The translations under genes were made by a program, and so were the position numbers. From the NCBI RefSeq assembly GCF_019393635.1, contig NC_057867.1:75705492-75769491 (forward strand): 64,000 nucleotides of DNA, read 5' to 3'. Origin of the DNA: Dromiciops gliroides (taxonomy: Eukaryota; Chordata; Mammalia; Microbiotheria; Microbiotheriidae). The notes under the pieces were generated by a model that saw only the letters and a program-made list of their open reading frames with translations, made no database searches and was not told the origin of the DNA. Below, piece by piece: positions 11,546 through 22,612 of the stretch. Numbering within the stretch: position 1 is the first letter of the stretch; each line of letters begins with the position of its first letter.

Positions 11546-13487
11546 TATCTACCTAAAGCCATCAGCAAGTATTATATGCAATGGAGATAAATTAGAGGCC
11601 TTCCCAATAAGATCAGGGGTGAAACAGGGATGTCCATTATCACCCCTATTATTTAATATTGTTCTAGAAATGTTAGCTTTAGCAATCAGAGAAGAGAAAG
11701 GAATTAAAGGAATTAGAATAGGCAAGGAGGAAACAAAACTATCACTCTTTGCAGATGATATGATGGTATACTTAAGGAATCCTCGAGAATCAAGTCAAAA
11801 ATTACTTGAAACAATTAACAACTTTAGCAAAGTAGCAGGATATAAAATAAATCCACATAAATCATCAGCATTTCTATACATGACCAACAAAGTCCAGCAG
11901 CAAGAGATAGAAAGAGAAATTCCATTTAAAGTAACGGTAGATAATATAAAATACTTGGGAGTCTACTTGCCAAGACAATCCCAGGAACTCTATGAACACA
12001 ACTACCAAACACTCTTCACACAAATCAAATCAGATCTAAATAATTGGAAAGATATCAATTGCTCATGGATAGGCAGAGCTAATATAGTAAAAATGACAAT
12101 ACTGCCTAAATTAATTTACTTATTCAGTGCCATACCAATCAGACTACCTAAAAATTATTTTATACAGCTAGAAAAAATAATAACAAAATTCATCTGGAAA
12201 AACAAAAAATCAAGAATATCCAGGGAAATAATGAAAAAAAATTCACAGGAAGGTGGGGTAGCGGTACCAAACCTGGAGCTTTACTATAAAGCGGCAGTCA
12301 TCAAAACTATCTGGTACTGGCTAAAAAATAGAGTGGTAGATCAATGGAATAGGCTAGGCTCAGGAAATGCAGTAGTAAATGACACTAGTAATGTAGTGTT
12401 TGATAAACCCAAAGACTCCAGCTTCTGGAATAGGAACTCAGTATTTGACAAAAACTGCTGGGAAAACTGGAAGATAGTATGGCAGAAATTAGGCATAGAC
12501 CAACATCTTACACCTTATACTAAAATAAGGTCAAAATGGATACACGATTTAGACATAAGAGGTGATACCATAGGTAAATTAGGAGAGAAAGGAATAGTGT
12601 ACCTATCAGATCTTTGGAAAGGAAAACAGTTTTTGACCAAACAAGAGATAGAGTATATTATAAAATGCAAAATGGATGATTTTGATTATATTAAATTAAA
12701 AAATTTTTGTACAAACAGAAGCAATGCATCCAAAATTGGAAGGGAGGCAGAAAGCTGGGAAACAATTTTTGAGGCCAGTGCTTCTAATAAAGGCCTCATC
12801 TCTAAAATATATAGGGAATTAAATCAAATTTATAAGAATCCAAGTCATTCCCCAATTGAGAAATGGTCAAAGGATATGAACAGGCAGTTTTCTGATGAAG
12901 AAACCAAAGCTATCTATTCCCATATGAAAAAATGCTCTAAATCTCTAATGATTAGAGTGATGCAAATTAAAACAACTCTGAGGTACCACCTGACACCTAT
13001 CAGATTGGCTAAAATGACAAAAAAGGAAGATAATAAATGTTGGAGAGGCTGTGGGAAAATTGGAACACTAATGCATTGTTGGTGGAGCTGTGAGCTGATC
13101 CAACCATTCTGGAGAGCAATTTGGAATTATGCCCAAAGGGCGATAAAGCTGTGCATACCCTTTGACCCAGCAATCCCACTTTTAGGTCTTTTGCCCAAAG
13201 AAATCATGGAAGGGGGAAAGGGACCCACATGTACAAAAATATTTATAGCTGCTCTTTATGTGGTAGCAAGGAATTGGAAGTTGAGGGGGTGCCCATCAAT
13301 TGGGGAATGGCTGGACAAGTTGTGGTATATGAATACAATGGAATACTATTGTGCTGTAAGAAATGATGAGCAGGAAGAGTTCAGAGAAACCTGGAGGGTC
13401 TTGCGTGAGCTGATGATGAGTGAGATGAGCAGAACCAGAAGAACATTGTACACAGTATCATCAACATTGAGTGTTGACCTACTGTGA
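11546..13487 (+). pseudogene. L1 ORF2 C-terminal half, open frame
   Basis: The frame is open from the truncation point to TGA at 13485-13487, about 646 codons; an apparent GTG start at 11619 is only an internal valine. It begins just before the GVKQGCPLSPLLFN motif, carries the reverse-transcriptase active site LSLFADDMM, then the long C-terminal segment with the cysteine-rich motif CWRGCGKIGTLMHC and WWSCELIQPFW. Full ORF2 is about 1,270 residues, so the endonuclease and first half of the polymerase are missing and it cannot retrotranspose. No stop or frameshift inside, unlike every other L1 here. No promoter of its own is evident, so a protein product is unlikely. Confidence 0.93.
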
Positions 13488-13735
13488 TGGACTATATTCT
13501 TCTCACCAATGCAATGGTACAGAAGAGTTCCAGGGAACTCATGATAGAAGAGGATCTCCAAATCCAAGAAAAAAACAAGAACGAACGAACTGTGGAGTAT
13601 AGATGCTGATTGAACCATATTATTTCTTTTGTTTTCGATGCTGTTGGTTTTTCTTTTCTTTCTATTTTGAGGTTTTGCATCACTGCTCTGATTCTTTCTC
13701 TTGTAACAGGATTAATGCAGAAATAGGATTAATGT

Positions 13736-13812
13736 TATTATGTGTATATATATGTGTGTGTATATATATCTATATCTATATCTATATGTATAGAGATATA
13801 TAGATATAACCT
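13736..13812. repeat. TA/TATC microsatellite in L1 3' UTR
   Basis: Mixed TGTATA, TATC and TA units at the 'tata...ctatatcagatta' position of the L1 3' UTR, the same site at which other copies carry different microsatellites. Confidence 0.9.
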
Positions 13813-13961
13813 ATATCAGATTACCTGCTGTCTAGGGGAGGGGTGAGGGAGGGGTGGGAGGGAGAAAAATCTGAAATTGTAAAGCATGTATAAACAAAAG
13901 TTGAGAACTAAAAAAAAAAAACAAAACCAAAAAAAACAATATTACTGAGGGATGATGGCTT

Positions 13962-14329
13962 TGTAAGGATTGGAATGATGCCACCTGTTGGAGACTTACT
14001 GTAGAAAAGCTCCGCCATGAGGTGAAGGTCTCTGAGGGCAGACCATGTTTTTTCTTTGGCGTCAGGAAGTGACAATTGCTTGTGGGAGGAGGAAGAGGGA
14101 GCCTGGCGCTCTGACTTGGGCTCTTTCCTGGGGACTCTGGCGGAGAGCGGAGCTAGGAATGCTCTCTCGCTTTATTAGATAGAGGAATCTAGGCCTTTCT
14201 CTCTCTTTACCAAATTCTTATTCTTCTTAATAAATGCTTAAAAGTCTAACTCTTGCTAAAGCTTATAATTTATTGGCGACCACTCATTAGATATTTTAGA
14301 CAGACTAGCTAGAATTTTAGGCCTTAACA
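13962..14329 (+). mobile_element. solo LTR of an endogenous retrovirus-like element
   Basis: 368 bp, beginning TGTAAGG and ending CCTTAACA (TG...CA with imperfect inverted ends), flanked by gctt on both sides. Poly(A) signal AATAAA at 14229-14234. A second, diverged copy lies antisense at 59162-59595 and shares the motifs 'cttaataaatgcttaaaagtct', 'ggcgacca(c/t)tcattaga' and 'gctagaattttag'. No internal viral sequence remains, as expected after LTR-LTR recombination. Confidence 0.8.
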
Positions 14330-14901
14330 GCTTGTAATGGGTATTATGGGATGGAGTACGTGCTATGTTGAGATCATAAATCCATCAAAGGATACAATGA
14401 AGTAGTCAAGACAGTCAGTGCACCAAGGGATAAGACTTTGAAAATGTAATTAGATGCAGTCAATTAGTGGCTATATTTACTTGATAGGCCAGATACAGTA
14501 TGAAAGTGGCAAAATGATTGAATCAGTATTTTGGCACTCATTGAAACAATCAAAACATTAATCTCATAGTGAATACTATGGTCTTGTTGTTAGAGCTCTG
14601 TAACTCCTTTCAGCCATGGCCCCACTTTTTTTTTTCTTTACTAAATTTCTGGACTCAGTACATTTCAAATCATTTAGCAAATATGTATCAAGTTAAAAAG
14701 GCAAGAACAGACAGCAAAATAAATTCCTAAGTAATCACAGTTTTGTTTCTTTTGCTTTTTGGAAGCCAAGGCCAATAAGCCTACTGATTTTTAATGTCAC
14801 TATATTAGGGTTAGGGTTCTCTGCAACTTTAAGCATTCCTGAAGGTCTTTCTGATAGGCTATAATGGAGGGTCTGAGACCAATAATTCCACATGTAATAT
14901 A
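14330..14901. other. unassigned
   Basis: No repeat family or gene recognised. A single 'ttagggttagggtt' at 14805-14818 is too short to be a telomeric repeat. Confidence 0.5.
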
Positions 14902-15106
14902 CAGGGTGGGCCCAAAGTCACAGTGTTTTAATAACTTTTTGAAAATTACTTTTTTCTTTTTTTTCCATTTATGAGATTTTATTTTTCACACATAATATAA
15001 ATTAATTTCCTATATAGACTTTATATAATGCTATGCTGTTATAAATTAAAAAAAATAAAGGAGTTATTAAATATTGAAATCCCTTTGCGACTTTTGGCCT
15101 ACTCTG
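14902..15106. mobile_element. mariner-like MITE
   Basis: About 205 bp with terminal inverted repeats: left CAGGGTGGGCCCAAAGTC and, on the reverse strand from the right end, CAGAGTAGGCCAAAAGTC, flanked by TA on both sides. The interior is AT-rich and non-coding. The CAGGGTG(T/G)(C/G)CC(A)AAAGTC end is typical of mariner-type transposons. A matching transposase would have been needed elsewhere. Confidence 0.75.
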
Positions 15107-15664
15107 TATATACATTTCACATAAATGAAAGTAAAGTTTTACATTTTGGTTTAAAAAATCCAGTTTAATAAGTATAGGATAGAGGAGGACTGATGCAAGT
15201 TGTATGGTTGAAAAAAGGCTGTTGGGATTGTAACTGATCATGTGTTCATGTGACATAGCTGCTAAAATACATATCTTTAGAAATGCAACCTTAAATGAAA
15301 TTTGGAATCCAAAGAAAAGGCCCTCACAGTGTTCTCTCTTATCATCTTAAATCAGGTATGTTGTTTCATTTTTGAGTATCACTGTTTAGGTGAGACGATG
15401 ACAGCTAGAGAAGGGGGCCTGTGTGGTGAGAGGTTGAAGGGGGAGGAGGGAAACTTGTTATAAAGCATGCCTCAAAGGGTTAGCTTAATACTATACTAAA
15501 TCTTTGGGAAGGCTCTCTGTTAAGAATGGTTGAGAATATTATGAAAGTTTAACCTGAAGAAGAAAAGACTGCGATGACATGAAAGCTGGAGGGAGTAAAT
15601 TACTTTTGGGAGAGGCTATGGCTTCATTTAAGGAAGATTTTTTAAAAATCTTAATAGTATTTGG
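15107..15664. other. unassigned
   Basis: No repeat or gene seen between the MITE and the next SINE. Confidence 0.5.
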
Positions 15665-15823
15665 GGGGCAGCTAGGTGGTGCAGTGGATAGAGCACTGGC
15701 CCTGGATTCAAGAGGACCTGAGTTCAAATCCAGACTGAGACACTTGACACTTACTAGCTGTGTGACCCTGGGCAAGTCACTTAACCCTCATTGCCCCACC
15801 AAAAAAAAAAAAAAAAGAAAGAA
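15665..15823 (+). mobile_element. CORE-SINE, sense
   Basis: Complete sense copy: head GGGGCAGCTAGGTGGTGCAG, pol III box A-like TGGTGCAGTGG, box B-like GAGTTCAAATCC, MIR-type core, A16 tail with GAAA variants. 'aatagtatt' flanks it at 15653 and 15825. Confidence 0.95.
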
Positions 15824-15895
15824 ATAGTATTGGGTTTTTTTTTCCAATTGCATGTAAAGATAGTTTTCAACATTTGTTTTTTTGTTTGTTTGTTT

Positions 15896-16040
15896 GGGGT
15901 TTTTTTGGCAGGCAATGGAGGTTAAGTGACTTGCCCAGGATCACACAGCTAGAACGTGTCAAGTGTCTGAGGCTGGATTTGAACTCAGGTAACCTGAATC
16001 CAGGGCCAGTGCTTCATCCACTGTGCCACCTAGCTGCCCC
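15896..16040 (-). mobile_element. CORE-SINE antisense, inside L1 copy D
   Basis: Full antisense copy ending 'ccacctagctgcccc'. The L1 sequence 'tcaacatttgttttt' is duplicated on either side (15867 and 16042), fixing the insertion point in the L1 3' UTR. Confidence 0.94.
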
Positions 16041-16582
16041 CTCAACATTTGTTTTTATAAGATTTTGAATTTCAAATTTTTCTTCCTCTCTCCCTTCTCT
16101 ACCCCCTCCTACCCAAGACAGAAGACAATCTAAGTTATATATGTACAATCACATTAAACATTTCTGCATTGGTCATATTGTGAGAGAAGAATCAGAACAA
16201 AAGGGAAAAACCTCAAAAAAACAAAAACAAAATGAGAACGATTATGGTTCAAGCTGCATTCAGAATCCACAGCTCTTTTTTCTGGATGTGGAGAACATTT
16301 TCCGTCATAAGTCCTTTTGAATTGTCTTGGATCATTGTTTTGCTGAGTAGAGCTAAGTCTATCAAACTGATCATTGCACAGTGTTGCTCTTACTCTGTAC
16401 AGTGTTCTCCTGGTTCTGCTCTCTTCACTCGGCATCAGAAGGAAGAATTTTTTAACAGTAGAAGTTATCACTGTACCTACCCAGTTATTCCCAGAATATT
16501 GGCCTCCAATCACTAGAGGTCTTTTTCCTTTTTTTAATCTTTCTGGGATATAGACCTAGTAGTGCTATTGTTGGGTCAAAGG

Positions 16583-16746
16583 TGTGATGAAATAATGGGA
16601 TTTAGCAGGTACTCAAAAACCCAGCTGGAGATTAATCGAGACTGATTGAATCAAGTGAGAGTGATTGACTGCTGATTAAGTCTACTTCAAGTTAATTGGA
16701 TTGCCCAAAGACTGGTACTGAAGCTTTTAAATTTTTGGCGACCACA
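16583..16746 (+). mobile_element. short LTR-like insert in L1 copy D
   Basis: The L1 text 'gggtcaaaggtatgcacag' is split here by about 164 bp starting TGTGATGAAATAATGGG and ending TTTTGGCGACCACA. The 3' motif TTGGCGACCAC is shared with the LTR at 13962-14329. TG...CA ends suggest a very short or deleted solo LTR. A TSD is not clear. Confidence 0.5.
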
Positions 16747-17054
16747 ATTGTATGCACAGTTTTATAGCCCTTTGGGCAAATTGTTCTCCATAATGGTTGG
16801 ATTAGTTCACAACTCCACCAACAGTGGATTAGCATCCCAGTTTTCCCACAGTCCCTCCAAAATTTGTCATGTACCTGTTTTGTCATATTAGCCAATCTGA
16901 TAGGTGTGCTGTGCCTTAGAGTTGTTTTAATTTTCATTTCTATAATCTCTAGTGATTTAGAGCATTTTTTTTCATGACTATAGTTAGTTTTGATTTCTTC
17001 CTCAGAAAATTTCCCGTTCCTATCCTTTGGCCATATATCAATTGGAGAATGGCT

Positions 17055-17162
17055 TGTTGTTGTTGTTCTTGTTGTTGTTATTGCAGAGCAATGAGGGTTA
17101 AGTGACTTGCCCTGGGTCCCGCAGCTAATAAGTGTCAAGTGTGTGCGTCACCTAGCTTCCCC
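17055..17162 (-). mobile_element. CORE-SINE fragment, antisense, internally deleted
   Basis: A TTG-rich tail and 'gcaatgagggttaagtgacttgccc' are followed by a shortened core that jumps to 'gtcacctagcttcccc'; about 45 bases of the middle are missing. Confidence 0.85.
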
Positions 17163-17879
17163 AATGGTTTATATTCTTATAAATTTGACTCAATTCTAGA
17201 TGTCTACCCCCACCCCAACTCCGTTTCCTGCCCTCATTCCAATTTTGGCTTCATTTGTTTTGTTTAAAAAACTTTTTTTTAATTTAATGTATTCAAAATT
17301 ATCCATTTTACATCCTAAAATGTTCTCTATCTCTTATTTGGTCATCAATCTTTTCCTGTGTCCATAGATCTGACAGGTAATCTATTCAATAGGTCCCCTA
17401 ATTTGCTTATGGTAACACCCTTTATGTCTAAATCATATACCCATTTTGACCTTATCTTGCCATATGGTGTGACATTTTGGTCTATCCCTAGATTCTGTGA
17501 AAATGCTTTCCAGTTTTCCAAGAAGTTTTTTTGTCAAATAGTGAGTTCTTGTTCCAAAAGCTGCTATCTTTGCATTTATCAAACACTAGATTACTTTGGT
17601 CATTTACTACTGTGTACCTAATTTACTATTGTGCACGTAATTGATTCCACTGATCCACTATTCTGTTTCTTAGCCAGCACCAGTTTGTTTTGATGATTAC
17701 CTTTGTGTGGGGTGAATGGAATGATGCTAAAAGATGCTGGAAAAAAGGTAGAGCTTCTTGACTCTCGGCACTTTTCTCATTCTCTCCCAAGGAGAACAAA
17801 CTTAGTATTGAGAAGACTATGAAGAAAAATGGAGTTGAAACCCCAGATAAGTAATAGGGCAATTGTTATTTGCTCTTCA

Positions 17880-18320
17880 TTTTTGAAGAGGACCACTGAG
17901 ATAGTAGCTTTGTATGTGGAGAAGAAAGGTCAGATATGAGAAATATTGTGGAAATAGCAATGATAAGAATTGTCAATGGATTGAATATGTGGGTAAAGAG
18001 AGAATGAGGAGTCATGCCAAGGTCATGAAACTCAGACACTGGAAGAATGGTGGTGCTTTTGGTAGAAATAGAGAAGTTTGAAGGAGGAGTGGGTTGTGGT
18101 GGAGAGAGTAAGTTTTTTTTTTCTTTTGAGAATGTTGAATTTGAGATGTCTCTGTGGCATCCAATATGAAATGTCCAGTAAGCATTTGGTGATGTGGGAT
18201 TGAGACTCAAAGGAGAGATATGTAGATCTGTGTGTCAGTAGCATATAGATGTTAATTTAACCCATGAGAGGAATTGAGGACACTAAGAGAGTAAATAGAA
18301 GAATAGTAGGAATACAAAAC
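17880..18320. mobile_element. old mammalian dispersed repeat
   Basis: Contains 'tgaatttgagatgtctctgtggcatccaatatgaaatgtc...gtgtcagtagcatatagatg', a pattern I associate with a large mammalian-wide dispersed repeat also present in pieces at 33380, 35585, 44320 and 55410. Family name not assigned. Confidence 0.45.
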
Positions 18321-18693
18321 ATTGTCATTTTAAAATCTCCAACAAAAGTGCCTGCTCTAGAGCACAGTGTCCACTGCCCTCCCCTAGTTAAAACTCGTAT
18401 GTCTCCTATGTGCCGGGAACTGTTTTACGTGTTGGGTATATGGATGGAAGTCACCATGAGGTAAAGTTAGGTTTGATACAAATAAAACTCCCTACCACTG
18501 AGAACTGTCCAACAGTGGCATGCACTGATGGGAGGTCCTGAGTTCCCTTTGCTTGCCTTCTTCCAGTAAAGACTGGAAAGTTCCTGAAACATAATAAGCA
18601 TAACAGAAATGTTTTATTATCATTATTGTTGTTATTTTAAAGAATGGCCTTATTATTCAGGTCTAAGCCTGTGAGCTTTTGGGAAACAAACCG

Positions 18694-18903
18694 TTGTTGT
18701 TCAACTCTTTCACTCATGTCTAACTCTTTGTAACCCGTTTTTGGTTTTCTTGGCAATGATATGGCAGTGGTTTACTATTTCCAGCTCCTTTTACAGATGA
18801 GCAAACTGAGGCAAACAGGGTTAGGTGACTTGCCCAGGGTCACACAGCTTTCTGAGGCCAGATTCAGGCCTGACGCTCTATTCATTGTGCATTCTAGCTG
18901 CCC
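18694..18903 (-). mobile_element. Mar1-type SINE with RTE-like 3' end, antisense
   Basis: Starts with 'gttgttgttcaactctttcactcatgtctaactctttg...tttggttttcttggcaa', the complement of the RTE/BovB-like 3' end, then 'cagatgagcaaactgaggca', the MIR-type core and 'ttctagctgccca'. Sense-strand relatives lie at 46305 and 56041. Confidence 0.8.
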
Positions 18904-20190
18904 AGGATACCATTAGAATGGGCTGTTATATCCTGGTTATTCCAAACCTTGTCTACCACCTAGCATTGGTACCTTGGGCTTAGCTTTGCATTTGGACCTG
19001 GGGCTAGTCATGAGTCTGCCTGGGTGAGATGGTCTCCTCAGCCTCCCCAAACCACAACCCAGTCCTAGATTAATGAATCAAACCAGACATGCTGGGTTGT
19101 AGGGTTAAGGCAGATGGTTGATTTGCCCATTTTTCCTCCTTTTCAACTCATTTTACCTGTACTATGCCAGCCCCAGACCACTGTACTGCTGCACTTTGCA
19201 TTGAAAGGCATTAAAAATGATTTATCTAATAGGTCAAGGGAAAAGAAATTGAAGAATGATATTCTGAGTGGTCGTGCAGGGGAAAGGGGATTTTTGGAAA
19301 TGCAGAGATAGTTTATCATAGAAGAACTTGTATTAGGAAAGCAAACAAAAAGAGATGTCAAAGCTACTAAAATACATTCAGCTTGGAAAACCTCCCTGGT
19401 GGAGAAGGAAATTGAGTATGGTCATGCCATCCCAAGAGCCTTGACAAAGGAGAAAGCTCAAACCTCGACTGTATTATCCTTCAAGCTCCATGTCTCAATT
19501 CCCCATATCAATTAATCAGGCTTTCCTTCACTTTATTCAGGCAAATATAGATTGAAAGCCTGCTGCACTGGCCTCCTTAACAATGAATCTGTCTCTAGAA
19601 AGTATAGGTAAGTAGAATCAATACAGCAAGTTTCCATTTGCACTGAATCATTGCAGTTTCAATAGAATAGACTTCTGAAATGGACCTTTTCCTTCCTTTC
19701 CCTCCTTCCCTATTAAAAGAGGGATGAATCAATAGTGCTTTCTTTGCTCACAGAGGTTTTTGCTTGTACTAGCAAAGACTTTCAACATGGGAAGTGCCCA
19801 AGGATGAAACAGCCCACACATAACTCTTCCAGCATATAGAAATGAAGGCAGATATTGGAAGGAATGCCATTATTCTGCGTTTTGAGTGCCTTTGTTTATG
19901 ATCCAAAGGCCACATTTGGAAGGGTGAGTGCAAGATGGGGGGACTTCTATGAATGAATTAGCACTGAGCTTTTCAGCTAAGGAAACATCATAAAAACTGC
20001 CTCTGTGGGAAATAGGCCTGTTGGCCTTGAATGACAGTGGCAGAGTGAGATTAAAAGGAAGTGAATATGTGACCTCAGCCAGCTTGGCTATCAGGCCTGT
20101 TCCTCCAAACTAAATGCCTGCCTTCTTATGGACTGCTGGCCCAAAACATGTCATTTATCACAACTTGGCATTTCTTTACTTATGTAAAGT
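18904..20190. other. unassigned, no gene recognised
   Basis: No repeat or coding pattern recognised. Small ORFs at 19114-19361 overlap on opposite strands and lack motifs. Confidence 0.5.
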
Positions 20191-20194
20191 TTAC

Positions 20195-20515
20195 ATAGTA
20201 CTTTTCTCATAGTAACCCTAGTGAAAGTATTGGGATTTTTAGTGGTGGTGGTGTTTTGTTTTGTTTTGAGGGGGGTCCATACCTCTGATTTCATCAATGT
20301 AGGGATCTTGCAGATATAGAAATTGAATATATCAATTCAAATAAGCAATTGATCTGCAGCTTACAGGATCAGAGTGTGCTGAAGCCCAAGAGCTTGAAGA
20401 ACTTGCCCAGGGTCATAACATGGTCCAGAACCAGGCCTTGAGGCCTTGACCTCAGTCTTGTTCATTTCAAAGCTGGCCTTCTATTGACCATGTCACAACA
20501 CTTCTCATAAAATGC
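20195..20515 (-). mobile_element. MIR-like SINE, antisense, old
   Basis: Antisense MIR pattern: 'gtttacatagtacttttctcatagtaaccct' ... 'agaacttgcccagggtcataacatgg' ... 'ccttgacctcagtcttgtt', with an insertion around 20230-20330. Confidence 0.55.
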
Positions 20516-20984
20516 AGTTGGTGCTATTCCCTTTGATAGAAAAGGAAGCCGACACCTCCCCCACTCCTTCAGTCTTTCTTGTATCCCTTTCTGCGGCTTC
20601 TATCACATTGCTAAATCCCAGCTGCAAGGTTTCTCTCAAGCCAGTGTGCCTTCCTCAGCAATTGATGAGATAATAAGTCTAGGTGGGCCTATAACTAAAG
20701 CAGACATTCACCTATCTGCCATGATTCAAACGTTGCCAAAGACCTCAAAATATGTCCCTTCATGTACCCATGTTGGCTGAATTTCCAAAAGGCCTTTATT
20801 AAAATGTAAATATGTTACCTGGGAGGGCTACCACATTAAGCCACTAAAATATCAATTAGTTCATCAGGAGAGTTCAAAAACAAGAGACAAAGGAGAAGTA
20901 GATCCATAGTATGAAGAGACTAGAAATTAGCCACTGATGGGAGGGCCAGGTTGGAGGCACTCTAAGAGAAGACAGAGGCACAGT
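20516..20984. other. unassigned
   Basis: Nothing recognised. Confidence 0.5.
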
Positions 20985-21100
20985 GGTGGTAGCAAAGACA
21001 CTGCCCTGGGAATCAGAAAACATGGATTGATGTCCAGGTCATGCCACATAATGGCTGCATGAGTTTGAGTGACTCACCTAATCCTTCTGAGTATCATCTG
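20985..21100 (+). mobile_element. MIR, sense
   Basis: 'cagtggtggtagcaaagacactgccctgggaatcag...gagtttgagtgactcacctaatccttctgagtatcatctgtgaag' follows the MIR layout. Confidence 0.7.
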
Positions 21101-21329
21101 TGAAGGGAAGATCTTATTACACTTATAGTGCTGCCTCAAAACGTTGTGGGGACTCCAAGGACCCAGAGTTCCATACCTTATTGAAAGGCTGGAGCCAACT
21201 CAGTGGAATCCCAAACCCCAAATCAGTGGTGGGAGGGAGAGGACTCTCCACACTTAGTTTGGCTGGTCCTTGGGCAACAGTCACATTACATAGTCTATCG
21301 CGGGCCTTTCCATTGTGAACTCCATTGAC

Positions 21330-21550
21330 CCAGCCTTCAAGAAGCCAGCCTCCATCTCCATACCTGAGTGAGGCACCAAAAGAGGAATGTTGCTTTTATA
21401 AATTGTTCTATTAATCCCTCAAATTCTCTGGGGCAAATGAAGGCTCTCTTCTCTGACAAGAAGATCTGATGATATCTACTGTGCATGTCCAACACCAAGA
21501 AGCCAATCCAGGACATCTTGAATTTCAGGGAACATGTGAATCCATACATT
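21330..21550 (-). pseudogene. fossil Ty3/gypsy-type reverse transcriptase fragment
   Basis: The minus strand has a 70-residue open frame containing LDMHSRYHQI, then SEKRAFICP, then EFEGLIEQF. This order matches the core of Ty3/gypsy reverse transcriptases, where an (I/L)D(L/M)xSGYHQI motif is followed by TAF(I/x)CP(x)GF and a PFG/PQG block. In a neighbouring frame just upstream the strand reads EIQDVLDWLLGV, the expected preceding helix, so a small frameshift or deletion separates the two. The catalytic YLDD block is not seen. It is a short, decayed relic, far older than the L1s. Chance similarity cannot be fully excluded by eye, but motif order over about 55 residues is hard to get by accident. 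Confidence 0.6.
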
Positions 21551-21657
21551 CATGTATTCACAGCCTTTAGAAAATTATTGGGGTTAGAGAATATTCCACT
21601 CAGTTAAGAAGTCATTACCAATTATATGGGAATTTTGTGGTGCTGAGGACTGTGAGG

Positions 21658-21810
21658 TGGCTTCCAAACTTTTTCCACTCACAACCCTGAGTATATAGGT
21701 ATATAAAATAGGTATACATAACCTTTTACTGTTGCCAAATTTTTGTGACCCCCTACCTTCAGTTCTGTGAAATCCATAGGGGTTCTCGCCCCATAGTTTA
21801 AGAAGCTAAG
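21658..21810. mobile_element. hAT-like MITE candidate
   Basis: About 150 bp bounded by GCTTCCAAACTTTTTCC at the left and, on the reverse strand from the right end, GCTTCTTAAACTATGG. The interior has 'ttttgtgaccccctacc' and 'aaatccataggggt', a combination seen in short hAT-related elements of mammals. No clear 8-bp TSD was found. Confidence 0.45.
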
Positions 21811-22264
21811 CCATAGATAATCCAAGACAGGAACCACTGCCTCTACAAAGAATGCTAAGGTTCACATTCAGAAAAGGATTCCAAGACATTTTTGTGAAAG
21901 TTTGACAACCTTCCAGCATCATGGTGATTTAGGGGAACACTTGGTTCCTCAGGTCTCCCAGGGCCTCCTGAAAGTGCAATACTCCTATCCAAAAAGATAC
22001 ATGAATTGTGAATGGACACATTGAGCCTTTTGCACTTTTGAAACTGGGCCCTGTAACCAACATCTAGAGTCATAGGTGATGAAGTCCATTAATTCCAGCC
22101 GAATGTCCTTGACACAGGCAGGCATCAGCCTGGCAATCAATCTGGGTCCAGTGGCTGCATGAAATCAAAGCTTCTGCACCTCCAGGGGAGACAGCTACTT
22201 CTGGGGCTCACCTCAAACCCCATCCTGCTCAGACCACATAGAACATGTCATTTTTGAGGTAGCC
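21811..22264. other. unassigned
   Basis: No recognised repeat; the minus-strand ORF at 21855-22073 shows no motif that continues the gypsy relic. Confidence 0.5.
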
Positions 22265-22450
22265 CAATGTGCTGGAAAAAAGATCTACATCTGGCTTAGA
22301 GTTCTAGCTCTGCCAGTGACGTTGGCCAAGTCATTTCCCCACTATAGTTTCTTCCTCTGAAATATGAGGTTAATAATACTTGCTCTACCAATCTCCAAGG
22401 ATCACTGATGACTGTCAGCAAAGGACTTAAGAACAATATATAAATAATGT
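22265..22450 (+). mobile_element. MIR, sense
   Basis: 'gcttagagttctagctctgccagtgacgttggccaagtcatttccccactatagtttcttcctctgaaatatgaggtta' is a clear MIR core and 3' half. Confidence 0.75.
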
Positions 22451-22612
22451 TATTATTGTTGTTAGTGTATGTGTACACACATACACACAGAGATATAGAT
22501 ATATAGCCATAAATAGATAGATAGCCTCCTCACTGTATACAGAAGTCTCTGGATAAATATACCTGAGTTGAGTAATACTGGTTATTAGAATTACTTTACC
22601 AAAATATTAGTA

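Larger units (their letters stand above)
11546..13932 (+). mobile_element. young 5'-truncated L1 (copy B) with TSD
   Basis: Sense-strand L1 truncated within the reverse-transcriptase domain and running through the 3' UTR to an interrupted A-tail (13911-13932). The 14-bp direct repeat aaaacaatattact at 11532-11545 and 13933-13946 is exact. The open ORF2 and perfect TSD mark it as the youngest L1 in the window. The 3' UTR holds a TA/TCTA microsatellite at 13736-13812, followed by the 'atcagattacctgctgtctagggg' block. Confidence 0.95.
15835..17706 (-). mobile_element. antisense 5'-truncated L1 (copy D)
   Basis: Antisense 3' UTR (pyrimidine block at 16080-16120, shortened TA site at 16135) followed by the C-terminal part of ORF2 up to about the 'ctgtttcttagccagcacc' block. 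Short open pieces at 16692-17138 retain HCWWSCELIQPLW. It has been interrupted three times: SINE 15896-16040, an LTR-like insert 16583-16746 and a SINE fragment 17055-17162. Confidence 0.85.

Noticed and set aside
14805..14818. TTAGGG-like word
   Set aside because: Only about two units; not an interstitial telomeric array.
15665..15740. tRNA-like box A and box B sequences
   Set aside because: They belong to the SINE head; no clover-leaf with anticodon arm and acceptor pairing is evident, so no tRNA gene is called.
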